Assembly (NCBI RefSeq): GCF_000746205.1
Contig: NZ_JQKV01000002.1
Span: forward strand, 372,001 to 436,000
Source: Halorubrum sp. BV1
GTDB lineage: Archaea; Halobacteriota; Halobacteria; Halobacteriales; Haloferacaceae
Direction: 5' to 3'
DNA: 64,000 nucleotides
Part shown: piece after piece, positions 35,158 through 44,993 of the stretch
Numbering within the stretch: the stretch's first letter is position 1
Layout of the letters: every line of letters starts with the position of its first letter
Translations under genes and position numbers: made by a program
Notes under the pieces: model-generated
Seen by the model: only the letters and a program-made list of their open reading frames with translations
Database searches by the model: none
What the model was told of the DNA's origin: nothing

Positions 35158-36636
35158 TCACTCGTCGCCGAACATCTGGCGCATCATCGGGTGCATCTCC
35201 ATTAGCTGCTCCTCGGCGATCTCCTCGTACAGCTTGTACGTGATGGAGACCGCAAGCAGCAGACCGGTTCCGGAGACGCCGCCGATAGTGCCGAGCAGGT
35301 TCGCCATGACGGCGAGGAACCCGACCAGCGCACCGCCGATGACGGTCACCTGCGGGATGTATCGCTCCATGACCTTCTCTACGACCTGCGGATTCCGACG
35401 GAAGCCGGGGATCTGCATCCCCGAGCCCTGGATCTGCTGTGCGGTCGCTTCCGGGCCCATCCCGGTCGTTTCCACCCAGAAGATGGCGAAGATGGCTCCG
35501 CCCACGATCATGAAGGTTAGGTCGATCGCGAGCCGAACGGCAATCATCCACGGCTCGACGCTCGCCGGGATCTCGCCGAGGAACCACATCCACTCGCTCC
35601 GCGTCTGGATCGGGTTCAGGTAGTAGAACAGCCCGGATATGGGCTGGCCCTGCTGGCTGTACTGCCCGAGCCACGCCGGCATCCCCGCCCACTGCGAGGA
35701 GAGGATCTGTCCGAGGAACTGGATGTTCGCCTGCAGCGCACGAACGAGGATCATCGGCAGGACGGACGCGTAGATGAGCTTCACGGGGAAGCGTCCACGG
35801 GCACCCTTCACGCGGGCGTGTGACAGCGGAATCTCGACCCGAACCGACTCGGCGTACACGACGATTCCGAAGATGAAAAGCGTCGTGAACAGCGCGAGGA
35901 TGTTACCCGGATCGAAGAGCAGATTCTGGAGTCCCTCGCTCGTGAACGGCGACAGCGTGCTCGGGTTGCCGCCGAAGATGAGCGAGTACCAGTTGGCGAA
36001 GAAGCCGTTTGCACCGAGCGCCGAGAAGCTGAAGAAGCCACCGACGATCTGCTGGCTGACCGCGGCGATAATGAACAGTCCGACGCCGGAGCCGACGCCC
36101 CACTTGCTCACGATCTCGTCCATGAACAGGATGAGGACACCGCCGGCGAAGATCTGTGCGAATATCAGCAGCTCAACGCCGAACACGCCGATGCCGAGCG
36201 ACTGCGCGACGGCCGGATCCGCTGGGAGGAACTCTCCCGTGAAGACCATCGGCGCGGCAGTGAGCGCAGCGACGATGATCACCAGCAGCTTCTGGAGGCC
36301 CTGATACAGCACCTGGTCGCGTGGGTCGTCCGTGTCGAGTCCCAGCAGGTTTGCCCCGCCGAGAAGCTGTAAGACGATGGACGCCGTGACGATCGGACCG
36401 ATACCGACCTGCAGCAGCGAGCCGGACGAACCGGCGAGCACTGACCGGAACTGTCCGAAGAAGTCAGACCCCTGCCCGACCGCCAACCCGAACGGGTTGA
36501 TGTTGGTCAGGAAGAAGTAGACGATCAGGACACCTGCCGTCCATGTGAGCTTCCGTTTGAACGGGACGTGACCCGCCGGCCGCTCCACGACGGGCATCCG
36601 CGAGAGCACCGGTTCGGCGGCCTCCTTCCAGCTCAT
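35158..36636 (-). CDS. secY: Protein translocase subunit SecY
   Basis: A 492-residue multi-spanning channel protein of the Sec translocon, about ten helices. It starts MSWKEAAEPVLSRMPVVERPAG, the cytoplasmic segment before TM1. The plug region is GSDFFGQFRSVLAGSSGSLLQVGIGPIVTASIVLQLL. RVEIPLSHARVKGARGRFPVKLIYAS is the conserved cytosolic loop. It is the last gene of the ribosomal run, 2 bases after rpl15, as in other archaea. Confidence 0.97.
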   Translation of the reverse strand: MSWKEAAEPVLSRMPVVERPAGHVPFKRKLTWTAGVLIVYFFLTNINPFGLAVGQGSDFFGQFRSVLAGSSGSLLQVGIGPIVTASIVLQLLGGANLLGLDTDDPRDQVLYQGLQKLLVIIVAALTAAPMVFTGEFLPADPAVAQSLGIGVFGVELLIFAQIFAGGVLILFMDEIVSKWGVGSGVGLFIIAAVSQQIVGGFFSFSALGANGFFANWYSLIFGGNPSTLSPFTSEGLQNLLFDPGNILALFTTLFIFGIVVYAESVRVEIPLSHARVKGARGRFPVKLIYASVLPMILVRALQANIQFLGQILSSQWAGMPAWLGQYSQQGQPISGLFYYLNPIQTRSEWMWFLGEIPASVEPWMIAVRLAIDLTFMIVGGAIFAIFWVETTGMGPEATAQQIQGSGMQIPGFRRNPQVVEKVMERYIPQVTVIGGALVGFLAVMANLLGTIGGVSGTGLLLAVSITYKLYEEIAEEQLMEMHPMMRQMFGDE

Positions 36637-36638
36637 GA

Positions 36639-37133
36639 TTACGCCTCGTCGGCCTCGTCGTCTGAAGTGTTTTCTGATTCGGCAGCGGCCTCGGCGCGCT
36701 CAGAGAGCGTCGCCGCACCGTCCGCCTCCTCGATGAGTTCGACCGCGCCAGCGGTGAACGCGTCTGCCGTGACGCGAAGCTCGCGGCGGACCTGTCCGCC
36801 GCCGAGCACCTTCACGACGTCGGCGTCGTAACCGTCGTCGACGACGTCGCGCGCGTCGATGACGTACGCGTCACCGTCCTCCTCGGCGAGGCCCTCCGCG
36901 GCGTACAGCGCCGCATCCTCGTCGAGCTTCTGGATCTTGACTTCGAGGACGTCCGTCTGGGAGTCCTCGGGCCGCTTGAATCCGTGTTTACCGAGCGGAC
37001 CGTAGTTGTGGTACTCGTGTTTCGCGCGGCCGGCCGCGCCGCGACCGCCGCGGTGACCGGCACCGCGTCGGTTCTTATGCGTTCCGCCGCCGTGGGTCCG
37101 AGACCCACGCTGTTTGCGTTTCTTGCTCGTCAT
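36639..37133 (-). CDS. rpl15: Ribosomal protein uL15
   Basis: A 164-residue large-subunit protein. The basic Gly-rich N-terminus (SKKRKQRGSRTHGGGTHKNRRGAGHRGGRG) is the RNA-binding extension. The globular domain (VDDGYDADVVKVLGGG...ELRVTADAFTAGAVELIEEADG) follows, then an acidic tail. The ATG at 37133 overlaps the uL30 stop by four bases (ATGA), fixing the start. Downstream is secY. Confidence 0.97.
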   Translation of the reverse strand: MTSKKRKQRGSRTHGGGTHKNRRGAGHRGGRGAAGRAKHEYHNYGPLGKHGFKRPEDSQTDVLEVKIQKLDEDAALYAAEGLAEEDGDAYVIDARDVVDDGYDADVVKVLGGGQVRRELRVTADAFTAGAVELIEEADGAATLSERAEAAAESENTSDDEADEA

Positions 37134-37594
37134 CGCATGGCCTCCAGGAGAGTATCGATCTCCTCGGTAGTGTGGCGACCGAGCTCGCCGCCCTCGATCA
37201 CCGGGTGCTTGATGCCCTCGTGACCGCCGCGGGGGGCGTGGAGTCGTAGCGTCGGCGAGAGGCCCTGCTCTCGCAGAGACGTCTCCTCGTCGACGAGCGC
37301 CTCGGCCAGCGCTTCGAGGTCGGCGTAGTCGGTGTTGTCGTCGATCCACTCGTCGTCGATGTCAGCAGAGCCGTCGAGCGGCTCGCCGCGGCGCGCGATG
37401 GTCCGCGCGACCGCGTCGACGCTCGGCTCGCCGAAGGCGACGATGTCGTTCACCTTCGTGATCATGCCTCGGTACGAGTCCGTCTCCGGCACGAACGTCG
37501 CGTGGTTGACGCGCCCGACGTTCAGCATGTCGAGCGTGTCCTCGACGCCGTATTCGAGGTTCACGTCGCCGCGGAGCTGCACGATCGCTTGCAT
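37130..37594 (-). CDS. rpl30: Ribosomal protein uL30
   Basis: A 154-residue archaeal-type uL30, longer than the bacterial ~60-residue form. The ferredoxin-like core starts [35 protein letters not shown]. The C-terminal extension ends in the conserved LRLHAPRGGHEGIKHPVIEGGELG. The ATG overlaps the uS5 stop by one base (TGATG); the stop overlaps uL15. Confidence 0.97.
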   Translation of the reverse strand: MQAIVQLRGDVNLEYGVEDTLDMLNVGRVNHATFVPETDSYRGMITKVNDIVAFGEPSVDAVARTIARRGEPLDGSADIDDEWIDDNTDYADLEALAEALVDEETSLREQGLSPTLRLHAPRGGHEGIKHPVIEGGELGRHTTEEIDTLLEAMR

Positions 37595-38241
37595 CACTCA
37601 CTCACCTCGTCGTAGTGGACTTCGCGCGCGTGCTGGGGAGTGCGGGACTGCGCCGCGTTCTCCAAGGCGTTGAACGTCGCCTTCGCGAGGTTCACCGTCG
37701 TGCGCGTGTTGCCGTCGGAGTTCGTCCAAGCGTCCTCGACGCCGGCAAGCTCCAAGATATTTCGAACGGTCTCCGCTGCCGCCAGCCCGAGCCCCTGGGG
37801 GGCGGGCTTGATCTCGACAGTGACGGAACCGGCTTTCCCCTCAGCCTTCCGGGTGAGAGAGTTCGTGCCGCCGGGCTGGTCCTCCCAGGACCCGGAGCCG
37901 CGGTCAACCTTGATGATGTTCAGCTTCGCGACGTCTATCGCCTTCTGGATCGCACCGCCGACCTGATCGTCGCGGGCCTGCGCGTACCCGAGGTAGCCGT
38001 CGCGGTTGCCCACGGCGACCACACAGCGGAACTTCACGCGCCGGCCGGAGTCGGTCATACGCTGGACCATGTTGATGTCCAGCACCTCGTCTTCGAGGCC
38101 CGGAAGTAGCTGGTCGACTATCTCGGCCTCCTTCAGCGGGAGCCCGGAGTCGAGCGCCTGTTCCATCGACGAGATATCGCCGTTCTGTACCTTGCGGCCG
38201 AGCCGCGTCCGCGGTTCCCAGCCGTCGTTGTGTCTACTCAT
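37594..38241 (-). CDS. rps5: Ribosomal protein uS5
   Basis: A 215-residue small-subunit protein at the mRNA entry and decoding side. The dsRBD-like N-domain contains [40 protein letters not shown]. The C-domain has [33 protein letters not shown]. Start ATG at 38241 overlaps the uL18 end by 8 bases. Confidence 0.97.
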   Translation of the reverse strand: MSRHNDGWEPRTRLGRKVQNGDISSMEQALDSGLPLKEAEIVDQLLPGLEDEVLDINMVQRMTDSGRRVKFRCVVAVGNRDGYLGYAQARDDQVGGAIQKAIDVAKLNIIKVDRGSGSWEDQPGGTNSLTRKAEGKAGSVTVEIKPAPQGLGLAAAETVRNILELAGVEDAWTNSDGNTRTTVNLAKATFNALENAAQSRTPQHAREVHYDEVSE

Positions 38242-38791
38242 GGTCCTCCTGGATTGTCGCGAGCACGTCGTCGAAGTGCTCGGGTAGGTCGGCCGCGTCG
38301 AAATCGCCGCTGTACAGCGGCTCGTCGAGCTGCTCGTCGTACGCGGCGATGTGCTCGCCACGCGTACGCGACCAGTCGGCAAGCACGTCGTCGTTGTGCG
38401 GGATCTCGAGGCCGGCGTCGATCGCTCCTTCCTGTACTGCGAACGTCTTGTTGCCGGGCGTCGCCGTGTTGAGCCCGATGTCGAGCACGGCCTCGTCGAG
38501 GCCGGCGTCGACAGCGCGGGCACCCGCGAGATACCCCGTGAGGTACGCGCTGGGGAGGTTGCCCGTGGGGGCGTCCCAGCCGTACTCCGCGAGGTCCTCG
38601 CTGGAGGCGGCCGCGTGGGTCTCGTCGCCGTCGGATCCGGGTGTGATCAGCTGCGCCCTGACGTGAGCGTTGCTCACCCGAGCGACCAGGCGAGGCTTGC
38701 CCGATTTCAGCAGGCGCAACCTCTGGTGGTAATCCGTCCGGACCTCGCGGCGGCGGCGCATCGGCACCTTGTATCGTGGTCCTGTCGCCAT
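38234..38791 (-). CDS. rpl18: Ribosomal protein uL18
   Basis: A 185-residue 5S-rRNA-binding protein. The basic start [49 protein letters not shown] is the archaeal/eukaryotic L5-type N-terminus. The middle ([25 protein letters not shown]) and the [19 protein letters not shown] tail fit the family. Start overlaps the eL19 stop by one base. Confidence 0.97.
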   Translation of the reverse strand: MATGPRYKVPMRRRREVRTDYHQRLRLLKSGKPRLVARVSNAHVRAQLITPGSDGDETHAAASSEDLAEYGWDAPTGNLPSAYLTGYLAGARAVDAGLDEAVLDIGLNTATPGNKTFAVQEGAIDAGLEIPHNDDVLADWSRTRGEHIAAYDEQLDEPLYSGDFDAADLPEHFDDVLATIQEDHE

Positions 38792-39252
38792 TACTCTGTC
38801 ACCTCGTAACCGTACTGCGTCTGGATGTACGCCTCCAGTCGCGCGACGTCCTCGAAGTCGCCACCGCTCGCCTTGTTGTAGAGCGTGCGGTACTCGCTTG
38901 CGTCGAGGACGTCCTCGTCGTCGCGGAGTTCCTTCAGGCGGGCGCGCTGTGCGCGGATCCGCGCCTTCCAGTCGTCTTTCGTGTTCTGTCGCGCGCCGGC
39001 TTTCCCCTTCCGGGTTCCCGCGCCCGACTGGTGGCCGTACGAGCGTTTCTCGGCGCGCTCGCGGGCCCGGCCGCGGGAGTTCGTCTTCGCGTCCTTCGCG
39101 CGGATCGTCCCCTGATCTATCAGATCACGGATGTCCTCGCGAGTGATCGCGTCTTCGATTTCCTCTTGTGCCTCCGGGTCGAGCCAGACGCGGCCCTTGC
39201 CGACGTCGAGCTCGTCTGCTGCGAGTCGTTTCTGCGCTTTCAGGTCACTCAT
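38791..39252 (-). CDS. rpl19e: Ribosomal protein eL19
   Basis: A 153-residue archaeal/eukaryotic-specific large-subunit protein. It starts [47 protein letters not shown], then the basic RNA-binding helix ([31 protein letters not shown]) and the C-terminal helix. Start overlaps the eL32 end by 8 bases. Confidence 0.97.
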   Translation of the reverse strand: MSDLKAQKRLAADELDVGKGRVWLDPEAQEEIEDAITREDIRDLIDQGTIRAKDAKTNSRGRARERAEKRSYGHQSGAGTRKGKAGARQNTKDDWKARIRAQRARLKELRDDEDVLDASEYRTLYNKASGGDFEDVARLEAYIQTQYGYEVTE

Positions 39253-39952
39253 CGTCGACCTCCACTTCGATATAGGTCGGGTTGAGCACGCGAATGCCGC
39301 GCTCTTCGGCCTCGTCTTCGATCAGTTCGCGCTTGCGACCGCCAACCTTCGAGGCGATTCGCACCGCCTGCGTGTCGCCGTCGACGCCTTCGAGATCGTC
39401 CGTGTTGTGCACACGAACCTCCTCGAATCCGCTCGGGTGCAGATCACGAGAGGCTTTCGGCGAGCGGAACCCCGCCTCGACGACGGGACCTTTCGCTTTC
39501 ATGCGGCGACGCTGCTTGGAGAGCCCGCCGCGCGGCTTGCGCCACGACGTCGGGATCCGCTTTTTCTTGTGGTAGTCCTGCCGGTTGAACTGCGGTTTCC
39601 CCTCGCGGTGCTTCTGTGCGAGCGCGCGAGCGGTCTCGTCGTCCAGTTCCGGCGTCTTCTCGGCGTGGCCGCGGGGGCGAAGCTCCGTCTCGACCGCCTC
39701 GTCGGATTCGGCCTCCGCAGCCTCCTCCTCGTCGGTCTCGTCTTCGATCTCCGCGTCCGCTTCCTCGTCGACCTCCAGCCCGCCGACGTCGGCTTTGATA
39801 CGCGCGGCGAGCGCGTTCCCGACGCCGTCGACCTCAGAGAGCTCGGACTGAGAAGCGGCCTTCACGTCCTCGACCGTCTCGTAGCCGGCCTCGCGAAGCG
39901 CGTCCGCCTTCGAGGGACCGACACCGCTGATGTCTTCCAGTTCGTCTGCCAT
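39245..39952 (-). CDS. rpl32e: Ribosomal protein eL32 with an N-terminal helix-hairpin-helix extension
   Basis: A 235-residue protein, about 100 residues longer than eukaryotic eL32. Residues ~1-55 have paired HhH motifs ([20 protein letters not shown] and [17 protein letters not shown]). Residues ~58-95 are an acidic linker. The eL32 core ([34 protein letters not shown]...PTYIEVEV) fills the rest. The HhH fusion is known in haloarchaea. Confidence 0.96.
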   Translation of the reverse strand: MADELEDISGVGPSKADALREAGYETVEDVKAASQSELSEVDGVGNALAARIKADVGGLEVDEEADAEIEDETDEEEAAEAESDEAVETELRPRGHAEKTPELDDETARALAQKHREGKPQFNRQDYHKKKRIPTSWRKPRGGLSKQRRRMKAKGPVVEAGFRSPKASRDLHPSGFEEVRVHNTDDLEGVDGDTQAVRIASKVGGRKRELIEDEAEERGIRVLNPTYIEVEVDDE

Positions 39953-39955
39953 CGG

Positions 39956-40489
39956 TTAGGCACCTCCGGTGGGTTTCTCGACGATGTACACGCCGTCTTG
40001 GAAGACGCGCGTGTCCTTGTCGGTCACCTTCGTCAGCTGTTCGATGTCGGCGGCGGTCTGCCCGACGGCCTCCTTGTCGGAGCCCGAAAGCGTGACCGTC
40101 TCGCCGTCGATCTGTACGTCCGTGTCCCCGCGAATGGGCGTGCGTCGCTGTGCGCGCTCGCCGAGGAAGTTCTCGATGACGACCTCGTCGCCCTCCACCG
40201 TCACCTGCATCGGGAAGTGGGCGTAGTACACTTCCATCGTGTACTCCCACCCGTCGGTGACGCCGTGGATCATGTTAGCGACGTGGCTCTCGAAGGTGCC
40301 GACCGTGGCGTTCGTCTTCGCGTCCTCGTTCTCGGAAGCGATTGCGACGACACCGTCCTCGACCGTGACCTCGACGTCGGGGTACCAGAGGCGTCGCGTG
40401 ACGCTCCCGTTGGGACCCTCGACGGTGAGTTCGAGGTGGTCGGTCTCTGCGGAGACGTCGTCCGGAATCTCGATTTCGACTCTGTTCAT
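39956..40489 (-). CDS. rpl6: Ribosomal protein uL6
   Basis: A 177-residue protein near the GTPase centre. Its two similar uL6 domains cover about residues 1-80 and 81-170. The first includes LELTVEGPNGSVTRRLWYPDVEVTVEDG. The second includes FPMQVTVEGDEVVIENFLGERAQRRTPIRGDTDV and DKEAVGQTAADIEQLTKVTDKDTRVFQDGVYIVEKP. It starts 2 bases after the uS8 stop. Confidence 0.97.
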   Translation of the reverse strand: MNRVEIEIPDDVSAETDHLELTVEGPNGSVTRRLWYPDVEVTVEDGVVAIASENEDAKTNATVGTFESHVANMIHGVTDGWEYTMEVYYAHFPMQVTVEGDEVVIENFLGERAQRRTPIRGDTDVQIDGETVTLSGSDKEAVGQTAADIEQLTKVTDKDTRVFQDGVYIVEKPTGGA

Positions 40490-40491
40490 TG

Positions 40492-40884
40492 TTAGTAGAC
40501 GTATGCGATCACTTGGCCGCCGATGCCCTCTTCGCGGGCCTCGTAGTGGCTCATGACGCCGTGGCTCGTCGTGACGATGAGCGTCCCGTAGTCACGGGCG
40601 GGGAGGTATCGCTTCTCCCACTTCTCGAATTCGTCTGCACCCGCCGAATAGCGGGGTTTGACGGCGCCACACTCGTTGATCGCGCCTTTTAGTTCAACCT
40701 CGAACTTCCCGGCTTTCCCGTCGTCGACGTACTCGAAGCCGTCGACGTACCCGCGGTCGTAGAGGACCTCGAGGACGGAGCCGATGATGTTTGAGGCGGG
40801 CTCAACCGTGTACGACAGATGGCCAACGCTCTCGGCGTTGTCCATGCCGGCGAGCGCGTTGGTGAATGGATCGTTTCCCGTCAT
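40492..40884 (-). CDS. rps8: Ribosomal protein uS8
   Basis: A 130-residue protein that organises the 16S central domain. It starts MTGNDPFTNALAGMDNAESVGHLSYTVEPASNIIGSVLEVL. The C-terminal block is YLPARDYGTLIVTTSHGVMSHYEAREEGIGGQVIAYVY, the family RNA-binding signature. The ATG at 40884 is 2 bases after the uS14 stop. Confidence 0.97.
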   Translation of the reverse strand: MTGNDPFTNALAGMDNAESVGHLSYTVEPASNIIGSVLEVLYDRGYVDGFEYVDDGKAGKFEVELKGAINECGAVKPRYSAGADEFEKWEKRYLPARDYGTLIVTTSHGVMSHYEAREEGIGGQVIAYVY

Positions 40885-40886
40885 GT

Positions 40887-41060
40887 TCAGCTGTACTTCT
40901 CGAATCCCATGTCTCGGGCGACCTCGCGGAAGCACTGCCGGCAAAGGTTGATATCGTACTTGCCGACGAGTCCCTGCTCGCGGTCGCACCGCCGGCAGGT
41001 GTGCCGGGAATCGGTGCGCTTTGCGGCGTGTTCGCCCGTCTCGTTGTTCGCTTCACTCAT
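40887..41060 (-). CDS. rps14: Ribosomal protein uS14 (zinc-binding type)
   Basis: A 57-residue protein read on the minus strand from the ATG at 41060 to the TGA at 40887. It begins [20 protein letters not shown]. The zinc site is made by [10 protein letters not shown] and [16 protein letters not shown], the zinc-plus form of uS14. It contacts the 30S head. Its start overlaps the uL5 stop by four bases, and uS8 begins 2 bases after its end, exactly the archaeal gene order. Confidence 0.95.
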   Translation of the reverse strand: MSEANNETGEHAAKRTDSRHTCRRCDREQGLVGKYDINLCRQCFREVARDMGFEKYS

Positions 41061-41581
41061 GCCGTTACCTCGACGTCGAAGTTCGTTTCGAGGAACGCGG
41101 CCGCGTCCTCGGCGGTCATCCGGTGGCTGGCCGGGATCGACGTGGTTTCCTTGTCGCGCTTGGAGACGCGGTAGCCGGGGCGGACGATCGTCGTCGTCAC
41201 GTCGAGCCCGTAGATCCCGATACTGGGATCGTACTCCTGGCTCGGGAAGTCGGTGTGGTCTTCGACGCCGAAGCTCAGGTTGCCGGTATCGTCGAACTGG
41301 CTCCTGTCGACGTCGACGATGTCCAGTGCGGTCTCCAAGAACGCGTGTGCGTCCTCGCCCCGCAGCGTCACCTTGACGCCGATCGGGTCGCCCTTGCGGA
41401 TGCCGAACTCGGCGATGGTGCGCTTCGAGGTGGTCCGGACCGACTGCTGGTCCGTGATCTCCTCGATTATCTCCTCGGCGTCAGCGAGGGGTTCACCGCC
41501 CTGCCCGACGCCCATGTGGACGACGACCTTCTCGAGATACGGCTCGCGCATCTCGTGTGTGGCGCTCTCGGATTCACTCAT
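41057..41581 (-). CDS. rpl5: Ribosomal protein uL5
   Basis: A 174-residue 5S-rRNA-associated protein. Key blocks are [52 protein letters not shown] and the C-terminal [25 protein letters not shown] at 41581 is used because it overlaps the eS4 stop; an in-frame ATA/ATC-type extension is unlikely. Ends overlapping uS14. Confidence 0.96.
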   Translation of the reverse strand: MSESESATHEMREPYLEKVVVHMGVGQGGEPLADAEEIIEEITDQQSVRTTSKRTIAEFGIRKGDPIGVKVTLRGEDAHAFLETALDIVDVDRSQFDDTGNLSFGVEDHTDFPSQEYDPSIGIYGLDVTTTIVRPGYRVSKRDKETTSIPASHRMTAEDAAAFLETNFDVEVTA

Positions 41582-42299
41582 CCGAATCACCTGCCTCGTT
41601 GGCGTCGTCGCCGGTGAAGTTCTCGTCGATGACGACGAGATACTCCTCGACCGTCTCGTAGCCGTCGGCGTCGTCGCCGACGGTGACGGTGTTGGACCCA
41701 GAGCCGAGCGTCACGTCGATCTCGTCGACTTCGCCGATACGACCGGCGTGTTGGCCGGCGACGGCGGTAACAAGTGCGCCCTCCTCGTACTCGAAGTGGG
41801 CGACGATCTCCTTCGACTCGTTGTCGACGACGATCGAGTCTTTGGTGTCGTACTCGGTGCCGGCGTCGACGCGAACGTTCGTTCCGTCGTGGAGCGTCAG
41901 CTGGGCGTCGCCGCCGGAAACGACGGTCTTGTTCGTGATCTTCCCGAGCCGGCTTCCGGCGGCCTCCTCGTCGACGGGGGTCAGCGCGAGCCGACCGCCC
42001 TCGTCGGGGAAGACGCGGAAGTACTCCCCGCGCTCGGGGAACGCCAGGATGTCGAACATCCCGATCGGACGCTGCTCGTCCGAGATGGCGTCCCCGTTGA
42101 CGAGGACCGAGTCGTTGTTCAGCGCGTAACGCGCCTCCTTGGTCGAGTCGACGTATCCGAGCACGTCCCGCAGCAGGACGACGAGCGGAACGCCCGCCTC
42201 ACCGTGCGGGCCGGCGTCGGCCTTGACGGTGAACGTGTCGGTCTTGCGCTCGACCGGCCAGGAGTTCGGTACTGCCAGTCGCTTCTGATGTCGCGTCAT
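41574..42299 (-). CDS. rps4e: Ribosomal protein eS4
   Basis: A 241-residue archaeal/eukaryotic small-subunit protein. The order is a basic N-terminus ([23 protein letters not shown]), an S4 RNA-binding domain ([33 protein letters not shown]), the central S4e domain and a KOW motif ([22 protein letters not shown]). A ~15-residue acidic tail ends the protein. Confidence 0.97.
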   Translation of the reverse strand: MTRHQKRLAVPNSWPVERKTDTFTVKADAGPHGEAGVPLVVLLRDVLGYVDSTKEARYALNNDSVLVNGDAISDEQRPIGMFDILAFPERGEYFRVFPDEGGRLALTPVDEEAAGSRLGKITNKTVVSGGDAQLTLHDGTNVRVDAGTEYDTKDSIVVDNESKEIVAHFEYEEGALVTAVAGQHAGRIGEVDEIDVTLGSGSNTVTVGDDADGYETVEEYLVVIDENFTGDDANEAGDSDE

Positions 42300-42652
42300 T
42301 CGTTATCCTCCTGGAGCCGCGCCTCCCGGCGATCGTCTTCCAGGTTCAGGTCGGTCACCCGGACGTTGCTCGCCGGGAGGGGACGGGGAACTTCCTCTCC
42401 GTCCGCCTTCTCGACGGTGACGTCCTCGACGGTGATCCGTTCTGCGGACAGGTCGACGGAGACGACCTCCGCCTCCGTGCCGGCCGCGTCGCCGCGAAGC
42501 ACCTCGACGGTGTCGCCGGCGTTGACGCGGACGTTCCGCTGTCCGTACTCCTCGCGGAGTTCGTCCGTGAGGGTGGCCCGAACCTGCTTTTGCCGCTCGT
42601 GGAGCGGCGCGGTCTCCGACCGTTTTCGCTGTTTGCGTGGCTGGTTCGTCAT
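42296..42652 (-). CDS. rpl24: Ribosomal protein uL24
   Basis: A 118-residue protein that nucleates 50S assembly. It starts [24 protein letters not shown]. The KOW motif [29 protein letters not shown] is the RNA-binding element. ATG at 42652 is 2 bases after the uL14 stop. Stop overlaps the eS4 start by four bases. Confidence 0.96.
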   Translation of the reverse strand: MTNQPRKQRKRSETAPLHERQKQVRATLTDELREEYGQRNVRVNAGDTVEVLRGDAAGTEAEVVSVDLSAERITVEDVTVEKADGEEVPRPLPASNVRVTDLNLEDDRREARLQEDNE

Positions 42653-42654
42653 GA

Positions 42655-43053
42655 TTAGACGATCATCGTCGCGGTCGAGGCGATGCTCCCGAATCGCTCG
42701 GCGACCTCGCGAGCGATGGGGCCTTTGATCTCTGTGCCCCGGGGCTCTTCGAGGTCGTCGATAACGACGGCCGCGTTGTCCTCGAACTTCACGCGGGTTC
42801 CGCTCGGACGGCGGATCGGCTTGCGCTGGCGGACGACGACCGCCTCCAGCACCTGCCGCCGCATCTCCGGGGTTCCCTTGGTGACCGAGACGGTCACCTT
42901 GTCGCCGATACCTGCCTTCGGGTGGCGGTTCTTCGTGCCGGAGTAGCCCGACACGGAGATAACCTTCAGCTCGCGCGCGCCGGTGTTGTCGGCACACGTG
43001 ATAAGAGAGCCCTTCGAGAGGCCCTGCGTGACGTCGGCTTTGAGCGCCTCCAT
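42655..43053 (-). CDS. rpl14: Ribosomal protein uL14
   Basis: A 132-residue protein forming an intersubunit bridge. It has the beta-barrel signatures [76 protein letters not shown] and the C-terminal [18 protein letters not shown]. The ATG at 43053 overlaps the uS17 stop by one base; a GTG just before it is less likely. Confidence 0.97.
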   Translation of the reverse strand: MEALKADVTQGLSKGSLITCADNTGARELKVISVSGYSGTKNRHPKAGIGDKVTVSVTKGTPEMRRQVLEAVVVRQRKPIRRPSGTRVKFEDNAAVVIDDLEEPRGTEIKGPIAREVAERFGSIASTATMIV

Positions 43054-43397
43054 CACAGATCACCCGTCAGGTTCTCGACGACGACGTGAGACTTCGTCTT
43101 CGAGAGCGGTCGCGTCTCCGCGATCGTCACTTCGTCACCGACTTCGAGCGGCTCGAGCACGCCCGGCACGTGAGCCGGGATGCGCGAGCGACGCTTCATG
43201 TACCGGTCGTATTTCGGTACGAACACGTCGTATTCTCGCTCGACGATGACGGTCTTTTCCATGTCCGTCGACACGACCGTTCCCTCACGGGTCTGGCCGC
43301 GGACGGAGAGCTGCCCGTAGAACGGGCACTTCTCGTAGTCGTAATCCTCCGGGTTGTCTGGCTCCGGAGGCGTGGGTACGTCGATTCCTATCGCCAT
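43053..43397 (-). CDS. rps17: Ribosomal protein uS17
   Basis: A 114-residue OB-fold protein. The archaeal N-terminal extension ([28 protein letters not shown]) precedes [51 protein letters not shown]. Start ATG at 43397 lies inside the 3' end of rnp1 (10-base overlap). Confidence 0.96.
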   Translation of the reverse strand: MAIGIDVPTPPEPDNPEDYDYEKCPFYGQLSVRGQTREGTVVSTDMEKTVIVEREYDVFVPKYDRYMKRRSRIPAHVPGVLEPLEVGDEVTIAETRPLSKTKSHVVVENLTGDL

Positions 43398-43846
43398 TGT
43401 GTGACACCTCGTTCGGTGCGTTCGGCGGGTCGATACCGCAACCGATCGCCATCCACCGTCGCGTAGACCACGTCTTTGCACTCGCCCTGTCGGCTCGCCG
43501 GACCCGCGTCGTCACCGTCGACGACGCCCGTGGATCCGGACGGGCCAGACTGACGGGGGCGAACCCCCGTAGTATCCGACCCGAGTTGGGACGCAGACCC
43601 CGACGACTGGCAGTCGTCGGCGGCTTCATCTGTGTGAACGGTCGGTCGATCGACGACACCGAACTCGAACGTCGCGCCCGACTTGGGCACGCGTTTGTCC
43701 CCCGACTCCGTTCGGACCACGAGGGTGCCGAACGTCTCGGACGACACGCGACCGGCGACGCCAACGTGGGCGTCGCTGTCGGCGTCGACCACCCGAACCG
43801 GGAGGCCGACGAGTTCGTGCCGTACGACGTTGTCGGGAGAGATCAT
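43388..43846 (-). CDS. rnp1: Ribonuclease P protein component 1 (Rpp29) with a large insertion
   Basis: A 152-residue subunit of archaeal RNase P, which matures tRNA 5' ends. It starts MISPDNVVRHELVGLPVRVVDADSDAHVGVAGRVSSETFGTLVVRT, the Sm-like Rpp29 core. Then, after FEFGVVDRPTV, a Ser/Gly/Asp-rich segment (about residues 70-122) interrupts the fold before VVYATVDGDRLRYRPAERTERGVT. The insertion is longer than in most archaea, which are ~95-125 residues. It sits between uL29 and uS17, its conserved place. Confidence 0.92.
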   Translation of the reverse strand: MISPDNVVRHELVGLPVRVVDADSDAHVGVAGRVSSETFGTLVVRTESGDKRVPKSGATFEFGVVDRPTVHTDEAADDCQSSGSASQLGSDTTGVRPRQSGPSGSTGVVDGDDAGPASRQGECKDVVYATVDGDRLRYRPAERTERGVTQWR

Positions 43847-43848
43847 CG

Positions 43849-44061
43849 TTATTCGTCGTCGAAGTCGCCTTCTTCCTGCTGGATCGTCTTGATCCGCGCG
43901 ATCGTCTTCTTCAGCTCCTTGACGCGACCGGGGCTCTCGGGCATCCCGCCTGCAGCCCGCTGGGCCTTCGAGTTGAGCAGTTCGGTCTCGAGTTCCTCGA
44001 GTTCGACCTGCCGCTCTGCCGCGGTCATGTCGCGGATCTCCTCGGTGTAGAGGATCGCCAT
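43849..44061 (-). CDS. rpl29: Ribosomal protein uL29
   Basis: A 70-residue two-helix protein at the exit-tunnel rim. It starts [60 protein letters not shown] and ends acidic. ATG overlaps the uS3 stop by one base. Confidence 0.96.
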   Translation of the reverse strand: MAILYTEEIRDMTAAERQVELEELETELLNSKAQRAAGGMPESPGRVKELKKTIARIKTIQQEEGDFDDE

Positions 44062-44993
44062 TATTCGTCCTCCTCGTCTTCGTCGGCCGCTTCCATCTCT
44101 GCGACGAGGTCTGCGGCCTCCTCTTCTATCTCTTCGTCAAGCTCATCGATGTCGTCCGCGTCTGCGTCGCCGACCGGTTCCTCGGCGGCGACGTCGGTCG
44201 CGTCCGTGGCCGTGTCCTGCGTCTCCTCGACGACTTCCTCGACGACTTCCTCGTCGATGACCTCGGCAGGGTCCTCGTCGGGCACGTCGACGTCCTCGTC
44301 GGCACCGACATCGGGGACCTCCTCGGGCTCCTCTTCGAGAAGAGATTCGACGCCCTCGTCGGCGTCGACCGCCGCCTGCTCGACCTCTGGGACCTCGGCG
44401 TCCTCGCGGATGTCGAAGTCGTCCGGGAGCTGTGCACCCGGCGGGATGATCTTCACGTTGACGCCGATCGTCCCGAGCTTCATCACCGCGACGCCCTGGC
44501 CGTGGTCGACGACCTCCTCTGCGGGCTCGCCGTTGTGCTTGATGTAGCCGCGGTTGAACTTCTCGACGCGCGAGCGCGCCCCGGTGACCTTCCCGCTCAG
44601 CACGATCTCGGCGCCCAGTGCGCCGGCGTCCATGATGCGGTCGATAGTCGTGTGTCCGGCCTTCCGGAAGTACCAACCGCGTTCGAGGGCGTTCGCGAGA
44701 CGGTCCGCGACGATCTGGGCGTTCAGGTCGGGCTCGTCGACCTCCTGAACGTCGATCTGCGGGTCGTCCATGTCGAAGCGGTCCTCTAACTCGGTGGTGA
44801 TCTTGCGGATGTTCTTCCCGCCCTTCCCGATCACCATGCCGGGCTTTTCGGCCTTCAGGACGATCTGCGTCCCCATCGGCGTCTGAGCGACGTCCATGCC
44901 GCCGTAGCCGGCGCGGCCGAGTTCGTCCGCGAAGAACTCGTTGATCTGTGAACGGCGCAGGCCGTCCTCGATGAATTGGTGTTCGTCTGCCAT
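44061..44993 (-). CDS. rps3: Ribosomal protein uS3 with a long acidic tail
   Basis: A 310-residue small-subunit protein at the mRNA entry. The N-terminal KH domain has [22 protein letters not shown]. The C-terminal uS3 domain follows ([32 protein letters not shown], to about residue 200). The last ~105 residues are an Asp/Glu/Val-rich tail without family similarity. Typical archaeal uS3 is shorter, so the tail is a halophilic extension. Confidence 0.96.
   Translation of the reverse strand: MADEHQFIEDGLRRSQINEFFADELGRAGYGGMDVAQTPMGTQIVLKAEKPGMVIGKGGKNIRKITTELEDRFDMDDPQIDVQEVDEPDLNAQIVADRLANALERGWYFRKAGHTTIDRIMDAGALGAEIVLSGKVTGARSRVEKFNRGYIKHNGEPAEEVVDHGQGVAVMKLGTIGVNVKIIPPGAQLPDDFDIREDAEVPEVEQAAVDADEGVESLLEEEPEEVPDVGADEDVDVPDEDPAEVIDEEVVEEVVEETQDTATDATDVAAEEPVGDADADDIDELDEEIEEEAADLVAEMEAADEDEEDE

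Noticed and set aside
43420..43640. Frameshift in rnp1 causing the low-complexity middle
   Set aside because: The frame continues without interruption and both flanking parts belong to Rpp29 in the same frame; an insertion explains it.
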